A stretch of DNA of 10,577 bases, from assembly GCA_031550755.1 (NCBI GenBank), contig JAVBOJ010000148.1, positions 1-10,577 on the forward strand, given 5' to 3'. This DNA comes from JAVBOJ01 sp031550755 (lineage in GTDB: Bacteria; Bacillota; Clostridia; Oscillospirales; UBA929). Under the pieces are notes generated by a model. It saw only the letters and a program-made list of their open reading frames with translations, was not told the DNA's origin and did no database searches. The position numbers and the translations under genes are program-made. Of the stretch, positions 5,359 through 10,577 are shown piece by piece; positions within the stretch are counted from its first letter, which is position 1, and every line of letters begins with the position of its first letter.

Positions 5359-7190
5359 AGAAAAACGGCCTGAAGGACGTAGGCTTTTACGCCATTGTGG
5401 TGCTTATTTTGCTGGGTGCTCTTTTTTTTCTGACCAGCTCGAACCGCCAGCAGCCGCCCACCTATCGGGAGGTGCTGCGGCTGTTTGAACAGCAAAAGGT
5501 CGATCAGTTCATTGTGGAAAACAATGTGCTGACCCTGTTCTTGAAGGAGCAGGATCCCGAGACCGGTAAGGGCAAGGCGGTTACGCACACCCTGTTCAGC
5601 GTGGATTATTTCCGGCAGGATGTCGGGGAAATCCTCAGCCAGCAGGGCGAAACCCTTTCGGATTACAACTATCTGCCCATCAGCGAGCCGCCGTGGTGGC
5701 TGATGGCGGTGCCGTATATCCTGATCGTGGTCGTGTTTTTCCTGATGTTCTATTTCATGTTCAACCGCGGCGCAGGCGGCGACAACAAGGCCATGAAATT
5801 CGGCCGCGCCCGGACGAAATTGGGCAGCGACGAACGCAAAAAGGTGACTTTCAACGATGTGGCGGGCGCGGATGAGGAAAAAGAGGAACTCAAGGAGATC
5901 GTCGATTTCCTGCGCCAGCCGCGCAAGTATATCGAAATCGGCGCGCGCATTCCCAAGGGGGTGCTGCTGGTCGGCCCGCCGGGCACCGGCAAGACCCTGA
6001 TCGCCAAGGCGGTCGCCGGCGAGGCCGGGGTGCAGTTTTTGTCCATCTCGGGCTCGGATTTTGTGGAGCTCTACGTCGGCGTGGGCGCGTCGCGCGTGCG
6101 CGATTTGTTCGACCAGGCCAAGAAAATTTCCCCGTCCATCATCTTCATCGACGAGATTGACGCGGTGGGCCGCCGGCGCGGCGCCGGTCTGGGCGGCGGG
6201 CACGACGAGCGCGAGCAGACCCTGAACCAGCTGCTCGTCGAAATGGACGGCTTCGGCAACAACGAGGGCGTCATCGTCATCGCCGCCACCAACCGCCCCG
6301 ATATCCTCGACCCGGCGCTGCTGCGTCCGGGACGCTTTGACCGGCAGGTCTTTGTCGGGATGCCGGACATCCGCGGCCGCGAGGCCATTTTGAAGGTACA
6401 CGCCCACGGCAAGCCGCTGGATCGCGACGTCAACCTCTCCAATCTGGCCAAGACAACGCCCGGCTTTACCGGCGCGGATCTGGAAAACCTGCTCAACGAG
6501 GCGGCGCTTTTGGCGGCGCGGCGCGGCAAAAAGGTCATCGGCAACCCCGATTTGGAGGACGCCATGCTCAAGGTCATCGCCGGGCCGGAGAAAAAATCCA
6601 AGGTGGTCACCGAAAAAGAGCGCAAGCTCACGGCCTATCATGAGGCCGGGCACGCGGTGGTCATGCGCCAGCTGGAAACCCAGGATCCTGTCCACCACAT
6701 CACCATCATCCCGCGCGGCATGGCCGGCGGCATGACCATTTCACTGCCCAAGGAGGACAAATCCTACGCCTCCAAGAGTGAGATGGTGGAGGACATCGTC
6801 TCCTATATGGGCGGCCGGGTGGCCGAAAAGCTGGTGCTGGACGATATTTCCACCGGCGCGTCCAACGATATCGAGCGCGCCACCAAGCTGGCCCGGTCGA
6901 TGGTGGTCAAATACGGCATGAGCGACAAGCTCGGGCCCATCAACTACGGCTCGGAGCATGACGAGGTCTTCCTCGGCCGCGATTTGGCCCAGACCCGCAC
7001 CTATTCCGAGAACATGGCCGCCCTCATCGACGAGGAGATCGCCGCGTTTATCAACAACGCCTACCGGCGCTGCGAGGAGATTTTGACGAAATATCTGCCG
7101 GTGCTGCATAAAATCGCCGAGTACCTGCTGGAGCATGAGACCATGGACGGCGAGACCTTCAAGGGGTATTTTGAGGGAGAGCCGGCGTAA
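5355..7190 (+). CDS. ftsH: ATP-dependent zinc metalloprotease FtsH
   Basis: A 611-residue, complete FtsH, the membrane-anchored hexameric AAA+ protease that degrades misfolded membrane proteins and short-lived regulators. The first membrane segment is at about 10-27, an extracytoplasmic domain at 30-115 and the second membrane segment at 116-136. The AAA domain carries Walker A GPPGTGKT (207-214), Walker B IIFIDEID (262-269) and the second region of homology ATNRPDILDPALLRPGRFDR (311-330). The peptidase domain has the zinc motif HEAGH (429-433) and the third ligand in STGASND (D505). The start is TTG 5355: an in-frame stop lies at 5334-5336 and no ATG or GTG falls between it and the first membrane segment. 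The upstream ribosome binding site is weak (GGA at 5340-5342 is too far), so coupling to the 10-codon ORF is possible. A terminator follows 10 bp after the stop. Confidence 0.96.
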   Translation: MKKNGLKDVGFYAIVVLILLGALFFLTSSNRQQPPTYREVLRLFEQQKVDQFIVENNVLTLFLKEQDPETGKGKAVTHTLFSVDYFRQDVGEILSQQGETLSDYNYLPISEPPWWLMAVPYILIVVVFFLMFYFMFNRGAGGDNKAMKFGRARTKLGSDERKKVTFNDVAGADEEKEELKEIVDFLRQPRKYIEIGARIPKGVLLVGPPGTGKTLIAKAVAGEAGVQFLSISGSDFVELYVGVGASRVRDLFDQAKKISPSIIFIDEIDAVGRRRGAGLGGGHDEREQTLNQLLVEMDGFGNNEGVIVIAATNRPDILDPALLRPGRFDRQVFVGMPDIRGREAILKVHAHGKPLDRDVNLSNLAKTTPGFTGADLENLLNEAALLAARRGKKVIGNPDLEDAMLKVIAGPEKKSKVVTEKERKLTAYHEAGHAVVMRQLETQDPVHHITIIPRGMAGGMTISLPKEDKSYASKSEMVEDIVSYMGGRVAEKLVLDDISTGASNDIERATKLARSMVVKYGMSDKLGPINYGSEHDEVFLGRDLAQTRTYSENMAALIDEEIAAFINNAYRRCEEILTKYLPVLHKIAEYLLEHETMDGETFKGYFEGEPA

Positions 7191-7200
7191 CAAAAACAAG

Positions 7201-7236
7201 GGCGGGATTCCGGTTGGAATCCCGCCGTTTCATTTT
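7201..7236. terminator. Bidirectional intrinsic terminator between ftsH and rnhA
   Basis: GGCGGGATTCC (7201-7211) pairs perfectly with GGAATCCCGCC (7216-7226) around the loop GGTT. On the + strand the tail TTTCATTTT follows, ending ftsH transcription. On the minus strand the hairpin is followed by CTTGTTTTTGTT, so it can also end rnhA. The + strand tail overlaps the rnhA stop codon (7230-7232). Confidence 0.85.
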
Positions 7237-7670
7237 ACAATTTCTTCTCTTGCGGCTACGGCCAGCTTGTCGCACCGCTCGTTGAGCGGATGCTCGGCGT
7301 GCCCGCGCACCCAGACGAAGGTCACGGTATGGAGTTCACACAGCGAAAGCAGACGCTCCCATAAATCGGGGTTGAGCGCCGGCTTTTTGTCCTTTTTGAC
7401 CCAGCCGCGCTTCTGCCAGTCGCGCGCCCAGCCCTTTTGCATCCCGTCGGCCACATAGCGCGAGTCGGTGGTGACGGTGACGCGGCAGGGCTCTTTGAGC
7501 GCCGACAGGCCCTCGATGACGGCCATGAGCTCCATGCGGTTGTTGGTGGTCTGCGGTGCGGCGCCCGAGAGCTCACGCTCGCGCGTCCCATACCGCAAAA
7601 TAGCGCCCCAGCCGCCCGGGCCCGGATTGCCGGAACAGGCGCCGTCGGTGTACAATTCGACTTCCTTCAA
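7230..7670 (-). CDS. rnhA: Ribonuclease HI
   Basis: A 146-residue RNase HI that cuts the RNA strand of RNA-DNA hybrids, as in R-loops and Okazaki primers. All catalytic residues are present at nearly the E. coli positions: D9 (LYTDGACSGNPG), E47 (NNRMELMA), D69 (TTDSRYV), H124 (WVRGHAEHPLNE) and D134 (ERCDKLA). The start is TTG at 7668-7670 (complement), supported by GGGAGG at 7678-7683 with 7 nt spacing and by the protein beginning at the family's usual place. The reading frame stays open further upstream, but that extension would run back through the deacetylase gene and has no homology. The gene is divergent from the deacetylase (70 bp apart) and convergent with ftsH, with a shared terminator. 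Confidence 0.95.
   Translation of the reverse strand: MKEVELYTDGACSGNPGPGGWGAILRYGTRERELSGAAPQTTNNRMELMAVIEGLSALKEPCRVTVTTDSRYVADGMQKGWARDWQKRGWVKKDKKPALNPDLWERLLSLCELHTVTFVWVRGHAEHPLNERCDKLAVAAREEIVK
7627..7656 (+). promoter_or_regulatory. Weak candidate promoter of the deacetylase gene
   Basis: TTGCCG at 7627-7632 and TACAAT at 7651-7656 with an 18-bp spacer lie inside the 5' end of rnhA, on the opposite strand. Transcription would start near 7663, about 78 nt before the favoured start codon. No better pair is seen in the 70-bp divergent gap. Tentative. Confidence 0.3.
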
Positions 7671-7740
7671 AAAAGAACCTCCCAGAAAAATGCAGGTGTA
7701 AAAACGCGGCCGGTGGCGAATGCTTGTATGGGTGTTGAAA

Positions 7741-8634
7741 ATGAAATCAAAGCAGCTTATAAAGCTCGCCGCCGTTGCGGCGCTTGCATTTGTCGCGACA
7801 TGGCCGGTGTCCGGCCACGCGGAGGAGCCCCAATCCGTGCGTCTGCCGGTGGTGATGTACCACAGCCTGCTCAAGGACAGCGGGCGCTCGGGGGCGTACA
7901 CCATCACGCCGGCGCAGTTTGAAAACGACCTGCGCTGGCTGGCCGACCACGGCTACGAGACCGTTGTGGTGGCGGATTTGCTGGCCTTTGTCAACGACGG
8001 CGCACCGCTGCCGGACAAGCCGGTCATGCTGACCTTTGACGACGGCCACTGCAACAACGATGTGTACGGCGGCCCGCTGCTGCGAAAATACGGGATGCGG
8101 GCGGTGCTTTCGGTGGTGGGCGAATATGCCGACAAGGCCGACCCCGGCTGCGCCGACCCCAACTTTTCCTATCTCAGCTGGGAGCGACTCGCCGCGCTGA
8201 CTGCGGAGGGCACCTTCGAAATCCAAAGCCATAGCTGGGGAATGCACCGCAGCGGAAAGCGAAACGGCTGCGCCCGTATGCGCGGGGAGACCGACGAGGA
8301 CTACGCCGGGGCGCTGTCCGAGGATCTGAACCGGTTGCAGGACAAGCTGTATGAGGTGACCGGCAAGAGGCCGACGGCCTTTGCCTATCCCTTCGGCGCG
8401 ATCAGTGAGGGCTCCACCGCTATTGTAAAGGATTTGGGATTTCAAGCAAGCTTTTCCTGTCGATACGGCGTCAACGAGATCACCCACGGGCGTCCCGACT
8501 GTCTGTTTCGTCTCCGGCGCAATTTGCGCCCGGCCGGCGTGCCCAGTTGGGATTTTTTTAGGAAGCTGGACGAACGAACCTTCGTCCGCCGCGCAGAAGC
8601 CACAGACCGCACAGGACGAGAATGCCCAAGCTGA
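7741..8634 (+). CDS. Secreted polysaccharide deacetylase (carbohydrate esterase family 4)
   Basis: A 297-residue NodB-type deacetylase that removes acetyl groups from N-acetylated sugars, probably in peptidoglycan or another envelope glycan. A signal peptide is clear at 1-28 or so (MKSKQLIKLAAVAALAFVA then a cleavage-like GHA). Motif 1 is TFDDG (98-102) with D100 as base and D101 as metal ligand; motif 2 is SHSWGMH with metal ligands H164 and H169; motif 3 is AYPFG (215-219). The start is uncertain: ATG 7741 gives a good signal peptide but only a weak GGGTG site at 7730-7734, while ATG 7720 adds seven residues. The recognisable domain ends near residue 276 (DFFRKL); the last 21 residues run antisense through the end of lgt. 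A run of seven T at 8553-8559 lies at that point, and one more T would give an immediate TAG stop. Confidence 0.88.
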   Translation: MKSKQLIKLAAVAALAFVATWPVSGHAEEPQSVRLPVVMYHSLLKDSGRSGAYTITPAQFENDLRWLADHGYETVVVADLLAFVNDGAPLPDKPVMLTFDDGHCNNDVYGGPLLRKYGMRAVLSVVGEYADKADPGCADPNFSYLSWERLAALTAEGTFEIQSHSWGMHRSGKRNGCARMRGETDEDYAGALSEDLNRLQDKLYEVTGKRPTAFAYPFGAISEGSTAIVKDLGFQASFSCRYGVNEITHGRPDCLFRLRRNLRPAGVPSWDFFRKLDERTFVRRAEATDRTGRECPS

Positions 8635-9340
8635 TCCACTGCGAGGTGGACAGCCCGCCCGCCACGCCGCGCACGAGGTCGCCCCGAAAAAACTCCAGCA
8701 CAAACCGCAGCAACGCGTAGCACAGCCCATAGAGCGCCAGAGACGCGCCCGGCGCACGCGGCTTGCGCTGGAAAAACAGCAGCGCAAGGCACAACAGCAG
8801 CAAACAGGCCGCCTCGATGAGCTGAACGGGCAGCCGCGGCACGCCGTCGGCCTCCGTCACCAGCGAATGGGTATACGTCAGCCCCCACGGCACCTCCAGG
8901 CCGTAGCAGCAGCCGGCCAGAAAACAGCCCACCCGTCCCAGCGCGTGGGCGGCGGGGATGGCCGGCGCGAACAGGTCGGCCATGGCCCAGAAGCGCACCT
9001 TGTAATGACGGCAGTACCACAGCGCGACGCCGGCCGCGCCCAGCAGCCCGCCGTAAAACACCAGTCCGCCGCCAAAATGGGCGATGGCGTCCAGCGGATG
9101 GGCGACGACGGACTCCCAATTGCGGATAATGGCCGGAATCTGGGTGATCACATACAGAACCTTCGCGCCGACCAGCAACCCCAAGAGACACAGCGCGTAC
9201 ACATTAAACGCGTCGCTTCTGGGGAGGTCAAACCGTGCGTGCCGGCGCAGGACGAGGACAAGCGCCAGTACGCCGCCCAGCAGCGACATAGTGCCGTAGG
9301 CCGGGAGGTTGATTCCAAACAAAGGAAAATAAGGGTACAT
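8558..9340 (-). CDS. lgt: Prolipoprotein diacylglyceryl transferase
   Basis: A 260-residue membrane enzyme that moves diacylglycerol from phosphatidylglycerol to the lipobox cysteine of prolipoproteins, the first step of lipoprotein maturation. The family signature is AHALGRVGCFLAGCCYG (131-147) with the essential Arg at 136. GGGLVFYGG (90-98), PVQLIEA (171-177) and RFVLEFFRGD (212-221) are the other conserved blocks. About seven hydrophobic segments are visible. The start ATG (9338-9340, complement) has GGAGG at 9346-9350 with 5 nt spacing. An in-frame ATG four codons upstream (9350-9352) is rejected because it overlaps that site and has none of its own. It lies downstream of a DUF4190-like gene, separated by a hairpin, and its last 77 bp overlap the convergent deacetylase gene. 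Confidence 0.94.
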   Translation of the reverse strand: MYPYFPLFGINLPAYGTMSLLGGVLALVLVLRRHARFDLPRSDAFNVYALCLLGLLVGAKVLYVITQIPAIIRNWESVVAHPLDAIAHFGGGLVFYGGLLGAAGVALWYCRHYKVRFWAMADLFAPAIPAAHALGRVGCFLAGCCYGLEVPWGLTYTHSLVTEADGVPRLPVQLIEAACLLLLCLALLFFQRKPRAPGASLALYGLCYALLRFVLEFFRGDLVRGVAGGLSTSQWISLGILVLCGLWLLRGGRRFVRPAS

Positions 9341-9351
9341 GTTTGCCTCCA

Positions 9352-9384
9352 TAGAAGAGGGCCGAATCCGAACGGATCCGGCCC
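9352..9384 (-). terminator. Hairpin between the DUF4190-like gene and lgt
   Basis: On the minus strand GGGCCG, one mismatch and ATCC pair with GGAT and CGGCCC around a 4-nt loop (positions 9384-9359), followed by TCTTCT. It resembles an intrinsic terminator with a weak T tail and would end the upstream transcript. It stops only about 8 nt before the lgt GGAGG site, so it may also affect lgt translation. No separate lgt promoter is obvious. Confidence 0.5.
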
Positions 9385-9403
9385 CGCATGGGGTTTCAAG
9401 TTT

Positions 9404-9769
9404 TTACCACATCCAAGAGGAACTCGCCACACTGCCAACGCCCGCACATCCGGCGGCAACGCAAATAACACAACTGACCCAGAAAATGGAGAGCGCCAGA
9501 CCGATGATACCGCAGACCATACCGGCGGTGGCGGAGCCGGACTGCCCTTGGGGCAGCTCTTTGCGGGCTTGGACACCCAACACGACTGCAACGATGCCGA
9601 GGGCAATGGGAATAATACCGGTGTAGATAAAGATGCTGAGCCAGCAGAACACGAGGGACAGGATACCGGTCACCATCGAGGCAGTTGCTTTTCCTTTGTT
9701 CAGGGGCGGGCCCATCATGGGACCCATCGGGCCCTGCGGGCCTTGGGGCTGCTGCGGAGGATAATTCAT
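9404..9769 (-). CDS. Small membrane protein, DUF4190-like
   Basis: A 121-residue protein of unknown function. Residues 1-22 are rich in Pro, Gln, Gly and Met (MNYPPQQPQGPQGPMGPMMG), without a signal peptide or lipobox. Two hydrophobic segments follow, at about 31-66 and 80-112, separated by a short polar linker QARKELPQGQSG. This layout, and the SMVTGILSLV...ALGIVAVVLGVQARKE and AGMVCGIIGLALSI blocks, fit the DUF4190 family, judged by eye. The C-terminus is short and Ser/Trp-rich (ASSSWMW). The start ATG (9767-9769, complement) has AAGGAG at 9778-9783 with 8 nt spacing; an in-frame ATG 14 codons upstream is less likely. It sits between lepA and lgt on the same strand. No function can be inferred from this. 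Confidence 0.75.
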   Translation of the reverse strand: MNYPPQQPQGPQGPMGPMMGPPLNKGKATASMVTGILSLVFCWLSIFIYTGIIPIALGIVAVVLGVQARKELPQGQSGSATAGMVCGIIGLALSIFWVSCVICVAAGCAGVGSVASSSWMW

Positions 9770-9801
9770 TCGGACAACTCCTTCAGTTATAGTATACTCT
9801 A

Positions 9802-9830
9802 AGAGTAACATCTACATTCCCCGGTGTCAA
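9802..9830 (-). promoter_or_regulatory. Candidate promoter of the DUF4190-like gene
   Basis: A perfect -35 box TTGACA is read on the minus strand at 9830-9825. The best-placed -10 box (17-bp spacer) is TACTCT at 9807-9802, which is poor; a better TATACT lies at 9796-9791 but too far away (28 bp). The 13-bp inverted repeat TACTCT-A-AGAGTA (9795-9807) covers the -10 area and could be a regulator site. Confidence 0.35.
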
Positions 9831-9831
9831 C

Positions 9832-9897
9832 AAAAAAATTTACAAAAAATTCATTTTTCCGTGAGTTTGTCCTGTTTTTCGCAGGGAAAAATCACCG
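9832..9897 (-). terminator. Weak AT-rich terminator candidate after lepA
   Basis: On the minus strand ATTTTTCC and GGAAAAAT (8 bp, perfect, long loop of about 24 nt) are followed by runs of six and seven T. The stem is AT-rich and the loop long, so this is a weak terminator at best. The rest of the gap between lepA and the DUF4190-like gene is AT-rich without other clear elements. Confidence 0.3.
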
Positions 9898-9907
9898 GGC
9901 GGAGCCG

Positions 9908-10577
9908 TTATTCGTCCAGCTTGAGCACCGCCATAAACGCCTCCTGCGGCACCTCCACCGTACCAAGACTGCGCATCCGCTTCTTGCCTTCTTTTTGTTT
10001 TTCCAGCAGCTTTTTCTTGCGGGTAATATCGCCGCCGTAGCATTTGGCAAGCACGTCCTTGCGCATGGCCTTGACCGTCTCGCGCGCAATGATCTTGCCG
10101 CCGACGGCCACCTGCACCGGTACCTCGAACAGCTGCCGCGGGATGTGATCCTTGAGCTTTTCGGCGATGCGTCGCGCGCGGGCGTACGCCTTTTCGGTAT
10201 GCACGATGAACGACAGCGCGTCCACCACGTCGCCCGACAGCAGCACATCCAGTTTGACCAGATCGGATTTGCGATAGTCCGACAGCTCATAGTCCAACGA
10301 GGCGTAGCCCCGTGTGCGGGACTTCAGCGCGTCGAAAAAGTCATAAATAATTTCGTTCAAGGGCAATTTATACGTAAGCCTGGCCCTTGTCGCGTCGAGA
10401 TAGTCAATGCCCTCATATTCTCCGCGCCGCTCCTGACAAAGCTCCATGATGGGCCCGACATAATCCTTCGGCAAAATGATTTCGGCGCGCACAACCGGCT
10501 CTTCCGTCCGTTCGATCGTGGACGGATCGGGATAACTGGTCGGGTTGGAGAGCTCGATCATCGTTCCGTCCGTTTTG
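9908..10577 (-). CDS. lepA: Elongation factor 4 (LepA), C-terminal part
   Basis: The last 222 or so residues of LepA, a ribosome-binding translational GTPase that affects initiation and ribosome movement. The gene enters from the right edge of the window: codons before the first in-frame ATG at 10561 read KTDGT, which continues the family sequence, so that ATG is internal. The fragment covers the EF-G domain V-like part (EPVVRAEIILPKDYVGPIMELCQERRG, written here in part) and the LepA-specific C-terminal domain, with FEVPVQVAVGGKIIARET and KCYGGDITRKKKLLEKQ, and ends QEAFMAVLKLDE. This C-terminal domain sets LepA apart from EF-G. The GTP-binding domain is outside the window. No damage is seen in the visible part. 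Confidence 0.96.
   Translation of the reverse strand, partial: KTDGTMIELSNPTSYPDPSTIERTEEPVVRAEIILPKDYVGPIMELCQERRGEYEGIDYLDATRARLTYKLPLNEIIYDFFDALKSRTRGYASLDYELSDYRKSDLVKLDVLLSGDVVDALSFIVHTEKAYARARRIAEKLKDHIPRQLFEVPVQVAVGGKIIARETVKAMRKDVLAKCYGGDITRKKKLLEKQKEGKKRMRSLGTVEVPQEAFMAVLKLDE

Noticed and set aside
5307..6698. Long minus-strand open frame of 463 codons opposite ftsH
   Set aside because: It is a shadow frame of GC-rich coding DNA: low-complexity His/Arg/Gln/Ala-rich translation, no family resemblance, no ribosome binding site, and ftsH is intact on the other strand.
7671..7907. N-terminal extension of rnhA to an upstream ATG
   Set aside because: The added 79 residues are antisense to the deacetylase signal peptide and domain, with no RNase H homology; TTG 7670 fits the family start and has a strong site.
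8568..8587. Small inverted repeat GGACGAA/TTCGTCC at the end of lgt, considered as a terminator
   Set aside because: Only seven pairs with a 6-nt loop and no T-run at the right distance on either strand.
1..10577. Mobile element, prophage, CRISPR array, tRNA or rRNA
   Set aside because: No transposase, integrase, spaced direct repeats, cloverleaf or rRNA-like sequence is seen; base composition is even apart from short AT-rich gaps.

Overview
The window is a GC-rich stretch of bacterial chromosome with short intergenic gaps, strong GGAGG-type ribosome binding sites and some TTG starts. The gene content points to an anaerobic Firmicute, probably a high-GC member of Clostridia. The clues are an Obg GTPase with a C-terminal OCT domain, an aldo/keto reductase fused to a two-cluster ferredoxin, a YifB/ComM ATPase, the hpt-ftsH pair and a small clostridial-type Lgt. 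The assignment is inference from gene content, not from a database match. I see no phage, insertion sequence, CRISPR array, tRNA or rRNA.

Layout, left to right. Positions 1-1379 (+): the 3' end of obgE, then yebC 21 bp later. Positions 1380-2422 (+): a palindrome-covered promoter, a 13-bp hairpin and an aldo/keto reductase-ferredoxin gene. Its stop codon directly abuts the stop of a convergent SGNH/GDSL hydrolase gene (2423-3067, -). Positions 3068-3207 are an AT-rich divergent promoter region. Positions 3208-7190 (+) carry comM/yifB, hpt and ftsH. FtsH starts at a TTG codon, apparently has its own promoter inside the end of hpt, and follows a possible 10-codon upstream ORF. A strong bidirectional terminator (7201-7236) separates ftsH from convergent rnhA (7230-7670, -). 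A secreted polysaccharide deacetylase (7741-8634, +) diverges from rnhA, and its last 77 bp overlap convergent lgt (8558-9340, -). Upstream of lgt on the minus strand are a DUF4190-like small membrane protein (9404-9769) and the C-terminal third of lepA (9908-10577), which runs off the window.

Most genes are housekeeping: ribosome assembly and translation (obgE, yebC, lepA), purine salvage (hpt), membrane proteolysis (ftsH), RNA-DNA hybrid removal (rnhA), lipoprotein maturation (lgt) and DNA uptake or recombination (comM). The accessory part is the redox enzyme, the SGNH hydrolase, the deacetylase and the small membrane protein. The deacetylase, Lgt and the DUF4190-like protein all act at the cell envelope, but nothing shows they work together.

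I found no convincing new multi-gene system. The points most worth checking are regulatory: the palindrome over the reductase promoter, the ftsH start region (internal promoter, palindrome at the predicted +1, short ORF overlapping the TTG start), hairpins placed just before two ribosome binding sites, and the poly-T tract at the deacetylase/lgt overlap.
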